Positions 9,255 through 22,100 of a stretch of 64,000 nt of DNA are shown here, in pieces. The notes under the pieces were generated by a model. The model searched no databases and was not told the origin of the DNA. It saw nothing but the letters and a program-made list of their open reading frames with translations. How positions within the stretch are numbered: the first letter of the stretch is position 1; each line of letters opens with the position of its first letter. Both the position numbers and the translations under genes were made by a program. Origin of the DNA: Spirodela intermedia (lineage: Eukaryota; Streptophyta; Magnoliopsida; Alismatales; Araceae). The stretch covers positions 5,001 through 69,000 of the forward strand of contig LR746281.1 of assembly GCA_902729315.2 (NCBI GenBank). The letters run 5' to 3'.

Positions 9255-9472
9255 CCTCTTGACGGAGGACTTCTCTTCCCGGTCGTCGTCCAGCAACATT
9301 CTCTTCAAGACAGGTGACCTCGCCGTCAGGACGGCCTTGTGTGCGTGCAACGTGCCGCCGGCCGTGTTCATGGTGATGTCCGAGTGGATATCCTCTTCCA
9401 GCATGTGAGAGAGGCGCAAGAGTGAGGACTATGTAGCCAGAGACTGCATCGACTGCTCGAAGCGCCAAATTG
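9255..9472 (-). pseudogene. BTB/POZ domain fragment, inverted-repeat arm 2
   Basis: The minus-strand frame encodes the same BTB segment as arm 1 (LSHMLEEDIHSDITMN and on through KRMLLDDDREEKSSVKR), about 218 bp, then runs into unrelated intron-like and CT-repeat DNA. The MATH-like exon of the same gene family lies upstream on this strand at about 9868-10000, so this arm probably keeps the ancestral position. No complete BTB gene can be assembled from the pieces seen. Confidence 0.7.
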
Positions 9473-9867
9473 AAGATGCCTCTCCGCCTTGGTTCTACGG
9501 GAAGAAGAAAGAAAGAAAAGAGCAGCAGACCACGTTTAGCGATCGATGATCGTATTTCAATCCTAAACACCGGGAGAAGTTCTAAGAATATATATACATC
9601 TATAGATTAGATTGAAATTGGAGCAAACATCATTGGGGCGATCATGTATGAAAAAGAATTATATGGATCTTGTCAAATTTTCAAATCTACTGAACTTCCT
9701 CCTTACCAGTTGGATTCTCAACGAAATTCATCTTGGACAACATTTCATAATGGGTCAAGAATAATACTTAAATAGTTTATCCAAAAAAATTAGACTCATT
9801 GCATGCCTTTAAGAAACGAAACTTGTGGCGAAAAAATGGCATAGGTTGACTAGTACATTGACAGAAG

Positions 9868-10000
9868 ATAAGTTCAAATCTAAGAACTCCATGTCAATTG
9901 TGAACTTCCCCTCGAAGAATGAATTCATAGGACAGGAAAATTCCTCACCGGTCTGTAGCAGTTTCTCAAGTAGTACAACATAGAAAACGGGTACTTGATT
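9868..10000 (-). pseudogene. MATH-like N-terminal exon fragment of the BTB gene
   Basis: The minus strand encodes LLEKLLQTGEEFSCPMNSFF and then EGKFTIDMEFLDLN. This matches the segment just before the BTB domain in At1g21780-type proteins (ERLLRTCEDFVWPVD, then FTIDVEFLDLKI). It sits upstream of arm 2 in the expected order. No neighbouring exons with the earlier WRIDNF-type segment were found, so I regard it as a relic of a broken gene. Family assignment is from memory of the motif order. Confidence 0.55.
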
Positions 10001-10009
10001 AGAGGATAC

Positions 10010-11640
10010 AAATGAATAAATCTGTCGTTGTGCACAAATCCACATGAACACTACATTGCCTTCTCCCTCTCAGAAAGAGCAAAGCCAAGTCACCGATACC
10101 AAAGCTCCATCTTCCATGATGATATAATGTACACAAAAAGGGAGAAGAATGGACTGAACAGTGCCCGTTTTAGAAAACGACCCGTTCTCAGGAATGTGAC
10201 ACGTTGCTTCTAGCTATAGGAATGAGGGGAAAAAGCTAAGTGCTTTCTATAAGAAGAGCGAAGAAGGAGAAGAAGAAAGAGATGAAAATTCTAAGAACAT
10301 GTATTCACATTAAGAGAATTGATGAGAACGGTTCTAGTACGCTGTCACATTTTACTGGTTGCTGCACATCAAAAAATGAAGAAACGTCGAGGGCTTCCGA
10401 TGTGTAAGAGGAAGGGGAGCGAGGTGAGACAAAGAGAGAAACAAAATGAGAGAAAGAGGTACATTTTTAATAGGAGTCCTGATGTCAGATGCGGAGTGGT
10501 TCCAAAGCCATGCTGGTTCACCTTATTTCAGACAAAATAAAACTCCTACGTCCCCATGTCTCTCACCTTTACCTACATATGGTCTAGGGTTCCAGGGGCG
10601 AGAGAGAGAGAGAGAGAGAGAGAGAGCGTTTTGTAGATAACAGGCCCCCACTACAGGCTTGCTTTCCTTTTCTCTTTAGAGAATACACATGGCCCATTGG
10701 CCCATTAGTTCACATGTTGGACTACATGTTAGGTTAGCTACATGTTGATGCTCGAGTTGGAATTAGTTGGGCTAGCTTGGTGTAAATTGTTGTTTCACCA
10801 CGACATGAAGATTTTGGATCAGCCGTGATATCTCTTGAATCTTCTATCTTTATGTTTTTGGAACATCTTCATTATTTTTTTTGTAACATATCAAACTTGA
10901 GTGGTTTCAATATCCCCACTTCCTCCCCTCAACTATGTTATGATTAATGGGGAATCTATGATCCATACTCCAAATCTCCCAATAATTGAGCTGACCTAAG
11001 TTGTTCCTCTCTCCCTCCCCCTTTCTCTCTCTCCTTGTGCTTTGCATCTTGTTACTCTATTAAATGAGGCCATGAAAGATTGGGATTTATTTAGCTCCAC
11101 TGAAAATTGCTTTATCATTGGTTCGATCGATCACCTTTACTGGGCTTTTTGGTGAAACCCAGGTCTTGTAGACAAGAGATGGTTCGTGCGGTGAAAAATA
11201 ATGTGACTCACGAAGTTTAGTAGTTTTCCAGGTGTGGCCGCCAAATTTGGCACGCTTGTAGAGGGTATTTTTAATTCGAAATTCTCTGCAACTAAATCGA
11301 GATAATTGCATGTGTCGAAACAAGTGAGAAGAGGATCTGCTGAGCTTTCAAGCTGGGTTTGGCCACAGTACTGACGACCTCTTTCCAAGAGCCTCGATCA
11401 ATCTGCCGAAACGGTCCACTGTGGGTACAAGAGAGGCTCGATGGAAGCCATAGTTGGCCTTTACCAATCCTGCCCGGCAAAGCCCGCCCACCCACCCATT
11501 CACTTCAGCCTATTTTACTCGGCCCATTTTTCATCCTACGGGGTCGGATCCTTTTTTGCCCTGTATGGCATTTCCGTTACAGCAATTTCATAAAAACCCT
11601 TTACATGAGTTTTCTTGTGCTTCTATCCTATTCAAGAACC
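10010..11640. other. Non-coding stretch with GA microsatellite
   Basis: No gene, RNA or transposon end is recognisable. A (GA)n run of about 28 bases lies at about 10599-10627. Short ORFs here are simple-sequence or chance reading frames with no family resemblance. Confidence 0.5.
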
Positions 11641-11705
11641 TCGCTATCCTGGTGCCGCCCGCCGGGTTACAGGCGCAGAAGGGCTTACAGAGGGTTACAG
11701 AGGAG

Positions 11706-11860
11706 GTGGGAGACGATACGGAGCCTCGGTAGGGAGAGAGAGAGACAGGCAGACGTACAATTAAAATGAGCTTCATCTGGTCTCGTGTATCCCACTCAGC
11801 AGGAGGCTCCATCTACCTTCGAATTACCCACTTTGTCCACGTCCCCCTCCTCATCTTACA
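11706..11860 (+). repeat. Third, displaced copy of BTB-palindrome intron sequence
   Basis: Plus-strand sequence here matches the reverse complement of about 9036-9263. It starts at GTGGGAGACGAT, passes a short GA run, then AAATGAGCTTC, CAGGAGGCTCC and CCACGTCCCCCTCCTCATCT. In arm 2 the GA/CT run is far longer. This is a third copy of the intron segment, 2.4 kb from the palindrome, and shows the BTB segment was duplicated more than once locally. Confidence 0.8.
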
Positions 11861-11862
11861 AT

Positions 11863-12290
11863 GACTTACAATGAACAAATCACACTTGAATTAATTGCAA
11901 ATAAAATGACCTACGAGAATGAATCCTTTACTAACAGAACAAAACTCCCACACATCTATTCAAAAGGAATAGGTACATCATGGTTCATAATCTAGCTCTA
12001 GCCTCTGATGATGTTCACTTAAACCTCTAAATCTACTTTTTTTATAGGTGCCAACCAACTGTCTTTTTAAGGAAGGGGTGGTTAGATCCATGACATTAGC
12101 TTCTAGAGAATCCACACCTGAGGAATGAGAGGTTAGAGCCATTGCAGGTTCAAGGCTACAAGAGGTTGTTTATATGATAGAATAAATAAATTATTAATAA
12201 TAAAATAATTCATTGCACAACGGGCTTGGGCTGATGCATTGGCAACGTGGATGATGGTTCCCACTCCTCTGGTCTTTATCACTCTCCAGA
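11863..12290. other. Non-coding stretch
   Basis: AT-rich DNA between the third palindrome copy and a coding-like fragment. I see nothing recognisable in it. Confidence 0.45.
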
Positions 12291-12298
12291 TTCCTGCC

Positions 12299-12489
12299 TA
12301 GGCCACTGTCAACTGGCACTTACTGAAGCTCAGCACCAGCCTGACAAAAGGTCCTGATGACTACCAACTCATTCTTGAAGGACCTCGTTCTATCCTACGA
12401 TTTCATGTGGACAATAATTATCCCTGCCCTGTGCGAAGAGTGTGCATCAGCAAGAGCTGGCCTCTGCATGGTTGCTTTAATCTCCTAGC
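12299..12489 (+). pseudogene. Unidentified coding-like fragment
   Basis: A plus-strand frame runs from about 12299 to a TGA at 12487-12489. It contains LLKLSTSLTKGPDDYQLIL, then a hydrophobic and basic stretch with the core NNYPCPVRRV, and ends in HGCFNLLA. The composition is protein-like and unlike the surrounding DNA. A stop (TAG) lies immediately upstream in the same frame and no Met starts it, so it is at best a terminal exon or a decayed retrocopy. I do not recognise the family. Confidence 0.35.
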
Positions 12490-13132
12490 CTGAGGGCCTC
12501 TCAAAGCAAATAAGCTGCAGACCCAAGAGGCGGGGAGGAGACGAGGGCAGATCTTCCTTCCTGACCTTCCATCATCATCGATGTCCAAACACAGAAAAAG
12601 CTTACAGAAAAGAAAATGAAAGGAAAGAACATTGGTGGTCTAAATCCATGCCTCACGTGGTGTTGATACCCAGTGCGGTTTTTTTTGTTTTTGTTTCATA
12701 TTGATCCACTGATAATGAACCTAACTTTAGAAAGGGTGTTCGAAATTGAGTCGATGGTCACACTAGAGTTCCTTTGCCTTCTCGGTTGACAGACGATCCA
12801 TGCATCTTTAGAGGGCTTAGAGAGAGATCCATGCAAATATGCAGACATCGGCCGGGTCCAGAAGGTTCTTTCGGAACCTTTTGGGTGACATTGCTTCTGC
12901 CTAGAAGTGTTCTAACGAGAGAGAGAGAGTGGGAGGGGGGGAGGGGGGGGGGGGTATAAGCCTGCCCTCGTCTCCAATGGCTGAAATGAGATGTGGTGCA
13001 GCCGCTCTGACGGCACTCAGGCACCTGATTAATGATAGGTAAAACAAAACAAGTATTCCCTCAAAATGATTACTTCCCACTCTACAATTTCCCATTTCAT
13101 CCTTTTATGCATTTCTGTGCGCGGCCGAGACC
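12490..13132. other. 3' flank of the GRIP gene, with G-rich simple sequence
   Basis: Non-coding. It contains a GA/G-rich run at about 12918-12955 and presumably the 3' UTR of the minus-strand GRIP gene just below 13133. No other gene is seen. Confidence 0.5.
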
Positions 13133-16100
13133 TTAGCTGAACGAGAACCTCGAGAACAAAGACCGAGGCGTCGCCGATGCAGTCATGTCCGTTGGAGGCC
13201 CCGCCAAGGGAGCAGCTGTGGCGTTGTTCGTGGCGCTGTACGCTTGCTGGCACTTCCTCATCTGCGGCCGGGTCACAAAGCGGGAGGAGACGTTCAGCTC
13301 TCAAAGGCCAACTAACTGAGGAAGAAGCCTCAGGATTTCTCAAGAATGAGGGGGAGTGTCAAAATAAGAAAAAGAATAAGAATAACAGGGGGAGAGTGTC
13401 AAAATTCACCTCTTCCGGGCTAAATTGCAGTAGCATTCCGACAACGGGGAGCAGAGCCTCCACTTCACCTGAACGAAACAGAAAGGGAGTCAGATCAGCC
13501 ACCTCCTCTGATTGTTGTTCTCCATTTATCACCACGCTTATTAGGCGAGGGGTGCCCAAATGCGAAGAAAGAACGGTGAAAAGGCTGCTTTTCTATCTCT
13601 CTCTCGAGTACCAGTCTCAAGAAGCTTCAGAATGACATTCTTGAGGTACGTCATGTCCACGCCATCACGCTTGTGCTTCCGCTCCATGTTCCTGAGTTCC
13701 TCCTTCAGCATAGCTTCCTGGAGAGGGAAAGAGCCCACGATAAGATTCATCCCTAGGCCGAGATTTAGCGAACGAAAAATGGACCTGCACCAAAATGGTC
13801 CCAGAATCTATTGAACCGGGGTCCCCCAGAAGCTCCCTACCTGTTGACTGTGAAGCCGATTTTCGCGTTCCAGCTCCTCAATCTCCTCCTGGACAAGGTG
13901 ATACAAGACGTCAGTGCAAACCCGTACGACTGAGTGGCACGCTTGATACAAAGAGACCCGCCTGCAACGCCAAAATGTGACGCTGTGACTGTGCAAGTTC
14001 CTCCTCTCTCTGCGCCTGCTGCCTGGCCAGAAGCTGCAAATTCAAATGATCACTTTTCACTGTTAATATCCCTAGGCGGCCGAGGTGAGAAATACGAAAC
14101 ATGCATAACCCGCTTTAGCATTCGTCCTGCTAAACCAAAACTCGCCATGCATTCACTTCCTATGTAGCCCTAATCCGGACTGCTGTGCAGGCTGTGGGAA
14201 CCGTTGGTGAGCAAAACACTTCCCTAATGACGAGCATGACCTACGAGTGCTCTAAACTTCCCTAACTGGGCTCCATTGGAGCCCAGCGTGCTATTCATTG
14301 AACTTTAAGGTGGAGGGGCACAAGAATATTACCAAGATTTGTTGTTCTGCTGCTGCCACGTTGGGACCTTGGGGATCCTGTTTCACATAATCTAAGAGAC
14401 GAATTTGGTGAAAAGACAAACTTAGATGAGTTGGGTCGCATCACCATTCCCGAGGAAGATGGAAGCAGCTAAAAGATAAATCAAACAGGACCATTAATCA
14501 AAAGAGTGTCACGTTTTTGGCTACCTGTGCCGCTGTTGCTGCCATCGGTGAGCTGAAACATATGTGAAAAGAAAAACAGGTCAACCATATGAGGAAAACG
14601 CGATAGTGACGAAAAGAATCTAGTAAAAGATTATAGAAATCTGCCAAGTTTAAGATAGAAGAACAGTTATCATGGACTCGAAATTCAAAGAAATTTAATT
14701 CTTCATTTTCAGATCCAAGACTAATGACCTGATGTCCCAAGACAGTACAGGTCTAGAGAGCAAGAGAAAAGAAAGATACTGTAACACACGGATCCTACAA
14801 TACTTGGGCTTGGTTATTACGGATGATCCACTCTAGATGGTCAGAAGAGCACTACTGACCCATTTGAAAAAAAATTAAGAGATGGATCCTACCGGAGTCA
14901 ATTTCATCCAATATGAACAACTATTGACTCTCATGTTTAACCAAAAAGAGAGTGCTAAGTGGAAAGCACGCATAGAAACCATAGAAAAAGTGCAGGAGCG
15001 GGCTGGATAGGGGAGTAACCTAATCAATTAGGATAAATCTCCTCCCAAAAGCAGGTAGCGTGCACCTACCAAATTCTATAGGACGTAAATACAGTATTAC
15101 TTGGCCAAAGATCTGAGGAGATTAACTTTATAATTTAGGATGACTCATGTTGAAGATGGATAATTTAGGAAGAACTCAGAGCAGATGGGGGGAAAAAGAA
15201 GCTACAGTCATCATCATTCCATATTTTTTATGAGTGTCTATTGAGAGCTGAAAAAAGTTCCAATCAGACGGAGGTAAAGAGAAGAGATACTGCGTGGACT
15301 TGTGGTGGTTGGTTGGCATCCGATTTGCACGTGAAAGAATGCATTAGCATTAAAGAATGTTAATAGAATCAACGTCGTAACTTTCTAATAAAAATATCGA
15401 TGAAATTACCGTGGATTTAAGAATAAGTTGATATGGAGGAAAAACATACGTGTTGTCTCTGTTCTAAAACACGGGAGAGATTTCTGTTCTCTTCCTTGAG
15501 CTTTATGATCTCCTTTTCCTTCTCTTCCATCATGCGATCAGAAATGTCACAAAAGGTATCGTGCTCCTCCTGTAACAGCACACCCAAAAATGTAACCCGT
15601 CAGAGATGTCATGTCAAATAAATATTTTGGATGAAAGGAACATTTTCAGGTCACCTTCAATTTCCTATGTTCGAGCCTAAGTTCTTCCAGCTGCTTCTGC
15701 AGATCATCCCCATTATACGTACTAGCTTGGGCCTCCAGGGCACGATATCTCACTGCCAATGTCATTACATTCATTAGCAGTAACAGGAACCCTTCAAAAG
15801 AAAACGAACCAATCACTTGAAAAAAAATGCCCGCAATGGATTATTACAGCTCGAACTTTCTTCCAGATCTTCAAGGTTCTTTTGCCACAATTCTCTGTCT
15901 GATTGATATTGAATGCTAATGGAATCGAGTTTCAGAGAGATACTTTTGATTCGTTGCTGTGCATCAGCTAGAGCTGCATCCCTGAAGTAGAAATGGAATG
16001 TAGAGTTAAATTCCATAAATTTGTATCTTCCTCATTGTCAACTCCTAGAAATAGTTCATGCCAGAAGATAGCGGGAGGGGGGGGGGGGTTGTTGGATACG

Positions 16101-19100
16101 ACAACAGAAGGAAAAGTATTCCATAAGCAGAAAAATGGAGAGGAACATCGCCATAAGGGTCATGATGCCAAACTTTGGAGAGCAGCCTTCCCTAGGCTTA
16201 ACCCAGGTTTAAATATCAAATACAGACGCTAGAGTTGATGAAAAAGTTGTTATCAAGTATATTACGGAAAAAGATAGCAGATAGCAATCCAAATCATTCA
16301 TTTCGGATTATGTTTGGTGTGCATGCTCTCCCATTCTGATTTTCATAGGGGGCAAACTTATTCCCTCGAAATTTAAGGCAGGGGAGGGAGACAGAGAGGG
16401 CAAGAGAGAAGTGGAACTTGCTGTGGTCATACATCTCACGTTGGGACATTCCTTGCAACCAGACCAGGTCTCCCAGATTAGTAACACCTGACAGGTTATC
16501 CAAACGAACCACGACCAGAGATGAGGTTTTCGACCCAGTTTGACAGTCAAGCCCAACACTTGATCCAACAATATTTACTAACGGCAGCAGTCTAATGTTA
16601 AAATATTTCAGGACATGACAAAAAAACCTAGACAAACAATGACCAAAAACAAAGATGTATCGAGTATATTAGGTTAGACCTTGCTGCAATTTTATTATCA
16701 TGTCTATCCAAAGCAACTTGAAGATCATGAAGTGCCTTGTCCCTTTCAGCCAAAGCCATTGAAGCTTCTCTCTCAGCTTCCTAAAGAAAAGATAGCAATA
16801 TCCAAAAAGTTAATTTCCGTAAAAAAAAATAATGTGGATAGTGATTCCTGGAAGCTGGAGAACTTGTACTTTGACTGCTTCCTCGTAGGCCTTTATCAAT
16901 TCATTGTCTTTAGCTGCAGATATCTCAGCTTCCTTCTTCTGGAGAAGTGCATGTGCACGCACTTTATAAGATGAGAATTCACTTTCCAAGCGACTGATCT
17001 GCATGGCAAAACAAAATTAATTGGCCCTCGCACAGATATCTGTTCACATTATAGAAACCAAATGATTGCTGCAGCTATCTTTCATGAGAATATTAAAACA
17101 TTAGAAACATATTAAAAAAATGCGCGAGAAAGAATGGGTATACAAATTCCCATTTGTCAACGAACATATGGTCATTTATAGTAAATGACTACATAAAGGG
17201 TACCTTTATACACATTAGTAAGTAGCAAACCATGTCATCCAGAAATAACAAGCACAGTTGGATGACGATCCAATTTACCGACAAACTACTTAAAACCTGG
17301 TGTGTAAAAGCTCACTCCAAATGCATTATTTTTGCTAAGAATACATGTGCAACTTTATAGATTGGGTGTCAGCCAACAAAACCATTCGATCATCCAAGTT
17401 CGATTTTGAAGCCTGAAGCTCGGTATAAACCCTCCAAACGGACCACCGTACGCCACTTTCACTGTACTAATAATACATTATGATATTACTTGATATCTAC
17501 AATATTCGCCTCATTCTTATGTTATTACTCATCATGTGAAGATCACTGACGATTCTTCTTTTTAAGAAGTACACAGCATCTTCTGTGACAGTAATCTCCA
17601 GCTTAGCTTCATGATGATAGCATTATCATTTGAAATCTAAAACAGAGGTATGACTTCAAGATGGTCGTGTTTGACAAAGCTAAGGTTCATTTTTTCAAAA
17701 TAACATATTAAAATAATATTGGTAATAAGTAACAGGTTTCTGGTACGTGCTTCCCTATTGAAAATCGAGATACTAAATTTGTGGTAAATATTCAATTAAT
17801 AAGGTGACTGAAAATTACCTCTTCTTTAGCAGCTGTGAGGTCAGCCTCGCGTGAATTCAGCATCTGGTTTTGCAAGGACAATTCTAACTCCAGTTGGGCT
17901 GTACACGATCATATCATGAGAAAAAATTAGAAAAATAATTATCGCCACCTAAATAATCAAAAATATATCGGAGGAAGTTATTTATAGAAGAGAAAATACA
18001 TTTCGTTTTTGCTGCTTCAATTTCAAAAGAAAGACGGGCGCTCTCAGATGCCTCCACCTTATTCCTAAGGGCTTGGCAGTTCGCCTCCCAACTCTCTCTT
18101 TCTTTTTCCTGAAAGAAGGCATATATTTCGCATTAATTTAGGAGATATCCATCAGGATATATCCCTCTGAAAAACTTAAAAGCTTTCTTTTCATAATAAC
18201 TGAAAGGTTGTAAATCTCTGAAAAGGAGAGCGCTGAAACCATAAAAGGGCACAGAGAAAAAAATCTAAAATAAAAAGTACGTCTTCAGAAATCTGTAGAA
18301 ACGATTATACATAAAAACAGAAATACAACTGGGCTGATTTCTGCTTTACATCTCTCTTTGATTCTAAAAACAGAAATGCGACTAGGCCTTATTCCATACT
18401 TCAGTTCTTAGCAAAACAGTATGCACAAGCAAAAAATATGCAACTTTTTGGTATGTAGTGTGCATTTGACTTTAGAATTTTCAAGCAAAAATAAAATATG
18501 ATTCCATTTTTGTCACACAAAAGGAAGCCCTGATGTCAAACTGATCATGTCAAAAATCTGAACGACATGCGACTAAAGATATGTTGTAAATCAGAATTTT
18601 AAATATGCAACGGAGCATACCATGGAGAATAGAATATATCAACAAAAAGATTCTACAGCTATGTATGTAAATATTCTACAGCTATGTATGTAAATATTGT
18701 ACAACATAAAGATTCTGCAACAATCCTTTACTTAGAAAAATAAAAAGAGATGCAGATATGGGCAAGCAGAATAATTTAGCATAAGAATATTTGGCCCAGC
18801 CAAAAACTGTGAAACATCAAGCTCAGTTCCAACTATGAAAAAAACATAACCTATTAAAATAATTATGAACCCTCTTTATTGAGGCCAATTCATTTTAAGC
18901 TGGAAGACCAAACAAATATAAAGTAGTCTGGGAGATAAATGATTGCCCTTGGACCATATACACCCAATTTATCCGGTCTCTATGTCAACCCAAAAGTTGC
19001 CTGCATGTGAGGGACGAGATGAGGAGTCCTATATAGACAATAAGTAAGTATTTAATTACAAGGTTGAGCTACTCCACTGATACCTAATTTGAGCCTATCT

Positions 19101-22100
19101 CAGGAACAATCATGAGCATTAAAATTATTATTAGCTTACTGAACCATGCAGTCTAAAAACAGTTCAGAGTGTCGAATAGTCCATATTAAACCATTATAAG
19201 TATACTTTTGTATTACCCAATACATAACTATTGTGACTCCCTCATCATGTGCGACTTTTGGACTCAAAAGTGTCACTCAGACATTATAGAGTGGGTGCAT
19301 GTAACCGAAGATTAACCATCAGCGCTAATATCATGTTGATGTTATTCTGTTTTAACTCAAAACCATTTGGCTAGGGAGTGAAGTGGATCTGCCTCTATAA
19401 TCACAAACCTCTTTTAGTAACAAATAGGCAAACATTTTTAACATACACCCTCACGTACAAGCCAACTTTTGGACCTGTCAGGATAAGTCAAAAGAGTAAA
19501 AAGTTCATGTATCCACAGTCCAGACAGAGAGTACTGAATTGATAAGAGAGTTTGCTAACTATATCTGAACCCAGCAATCATATAGGTCTTGATAAAGATA
19601 CCTTTTACCAAATAAGTTGACTACCTATAATCCAAAGTGCTTTAAACCACATATTGGATGTCATAAGGACAAAAAAACCCATAAGAACAAAAAAAAATAA
19701 AAAATCCATACATGCTCATTTTTCAAAAGATTTAACTCCTGTTTTGCAGCCTCCACAGCAGCTCCAAGTCGTGCGATCTCACCTGTTGAAGCAGCATCAA
19801 GTTCTGCAATTCTGGAATCTTTCTCAATAATCAGCACCTGCAAAAAAGGTAGATTGAGTTAAACAGATCAGGACAGGACCATCACCGGAGAGTCCGTTAG
19901 AATATGAGTGTAACGGGCCCACTATCGCTGCATGTTAGTGAGTGACTTAGACTATAGACGAGCCTCTCTATGCATAAATAGGTATCATCGTGTAATCCTC
20001 ACTCCCCTCTCTATGCATAAATAGATGAGACTGGGGGGGCATAGGTAACCCTATATTTTGCTTCAGTTTTAGCACAAGCAACTTCAAAAATTAATTTGAT
20101 GCCCATGTGCATCATCCACTCGATACTCTCATAAAATCATTTTCCCAAGCCTCAAGATACTCTAGCAAGCACGCTAAGCCAAGAAATGGACAAATTTTGA
20201 TCATTGATGACCAAGATATGAATCTGTTTCACCTTCTGCAACATTTTAACTTTTTCTTTGTCTTCCCCACATAGAGTGACGGATGAGATTTTGTCTTTTT
20301 CTCCTAAAAGGCCAGTGCATTCAGCTGCATGGAATCAACGTCATCTCTTCCATAGGAGGGAATAGATATTCATTGGTGTTGAAATTGAATAACTTGTAGC
20401 CTTCTTAAATGTCCCCAGTTTCAAGAGGTAACTTAGCCCCTTTAAATTGATTGGCCAAGATCAAGTTAAATCCAAGTCAATAGATTTTTTTTAATTCCAA
20501 CATGACACATGGATACTTTCATGATAAACGAGAAAAATAAAAACTTTTAGGCTTGTAATGAAAATAACAACATTTCCAGCCTATTCAAATGCTGGGACGG
20601 TAGGGAAATAAAACTATATGAGAATGTGTGTACCTGGAGAGAAGCAATGGCCTCAGCCGCGTTACTTCTGTCAGATAATGCATCCGCAAGTTGTGCTTGC
20701 ATACTTTCTAATATCTGACAAGGCATTAAAAATGATGAAAGAGTCATTTGACTTAAAAAAGGAAAACAATCAAGAAAAGTACTTATTCAGAATAATAGGA
20801 AGATTGAAAAAAATAAATGTTTGTCGAATTATTCACAATACCTTGTGGTGTTTAGAAGAGAGATCAGCAATTGACGCTTGTTTCTTTTCCTCTGCAGCTT
20901 GAAGCAATCTTTGTGTATCTTCCAGCAACTACAAGAACAGAGAACTTGATGAAGAGAAACTATGATACTACTTCGAATATGAACATGAGTGCAATTGAAA
21001 CCAAGCCCTCTTCATCAAAGGTAGGCTCTCTTCCATCACTGTCAAAAGTCATCTACAGTGATATACTCAATTTTGACAGTGTAAAAGGATACAATATTGC
21101 AACTCCTGAGAGATAACTCATGACACAAGATTAGCCAATCCCAGCTTCAGGATCTAGTACACTTTGCAGCAATGTGCAAACCCCCTCTCCTCTCCTCTCC
21201 TCTCATGCAGGTTCCAGTTGTTGACTTGACAAAATCTTATCCCCTCTCCTCTCATGCTTGGTTGGTTACCGAAGTGCTTATTAAGTAGGGCGTAGGAGAA
21301 GACAGAAGGGTTGGGTAGAATTACAAGGATCCCAGCCACATCCACAGGAGATAGGAAGTGACCATCACCCCAGAACCCCATACAAATGATTAATTGTTTA
21401 AAGCCTCAAAATGAACTTTTTGTATCAGCTGCTGTCCCCACAGAAGCTAATGCATCTAGATACACTTCCATTACTGAGGGTTTTCACTTCCCAGAGATAC
21501 TGTGACCATTTACGGTATGAATGTAGCCACTTCTACAAAGTAGAACTCCTTTCTCCTTGTTATCACTTTTAATCAACAAGAAACCTATTCTAATACTGTG
21601 TAAAGGATAATTGAATCTAGAATACAGAAAGGTAGGAACATAGGGAAAAAATAACGAGGAAAAAAAGATTTGGTTCCCACTTTATACATTGACCATCCCC
21701 CAATCTGATGCATTAGATCACTAACTTCACATGATATCTTTGACGTTCAAAAACATGCTACGTTGGAAGGAACTGGTCAGAGAATAGTGATCCTTGCAGG
21801 ACTAGTGAAAGAATGGAGGTAAAGAAAAGACAGGACTTCCTTTGGTAACAATGCAACAGAAAATCAAGGAAAATACATGCACTTCCTCGATTCTTCTGTA
21901 CAGTCATTCGAACGTTTTATTGTTGGTGATCTGTTGATGTCATAATTTTACACATGCTATTAGATTGATTTCTATGTGCTCCCAGGAAAAGCTCTCAAAC
22001 ATCAACTACTGTGTATACAAAGGTAGTCTATCTACCTTGGAATCCAAAGTAACATAATCTTGTAATCATGAGTGAAATTGAGCACCGATTCACCAAGATA

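Larger units (their letters stand above)
8109..9472. repeat. Large imperfect inverted repeat (palindrome) of BTB-gene sequence
   Basis: The two halves are reverse complements in three blocks: 8109-8326 with 9255-9472 (the BTB exon, 218 bp each); 8380-8528 with 8992-9155; and about 8700-8828 with about 8866-8991. The loop is about 35-40 bases near 8830-8865. Arm 1 carries about 180 extra bases (about 8529-8700) and a BTB exon piece at 8320-8370. Arm 2 carries a long CT run instead. The paired blocks look about 90% identical or better by eye. A transcript through it would fold into a hairpin of roughly 500 paired bases. The outer ends are CAATTTGGCGC and its complement. Confidence 0.93.

Noticed and set aside
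9141-9419. Minus-strand frame ending in a long Arg-Glu dipeptide repeat
   Set aside because: The repeat tail is only translated (CT)n microsatellite; the real part is the BTB fragment listed separately.
13186-13317. Plus-strand frame starting MSVGGPAKGAA with a hydrophobic, membrane-like stretch
   Set aside because: It is the exact antisense of the GRIP gene's last coding exon, which is in phase and encodes the expected C-terminus; the hydrophobic reading is a by-product.
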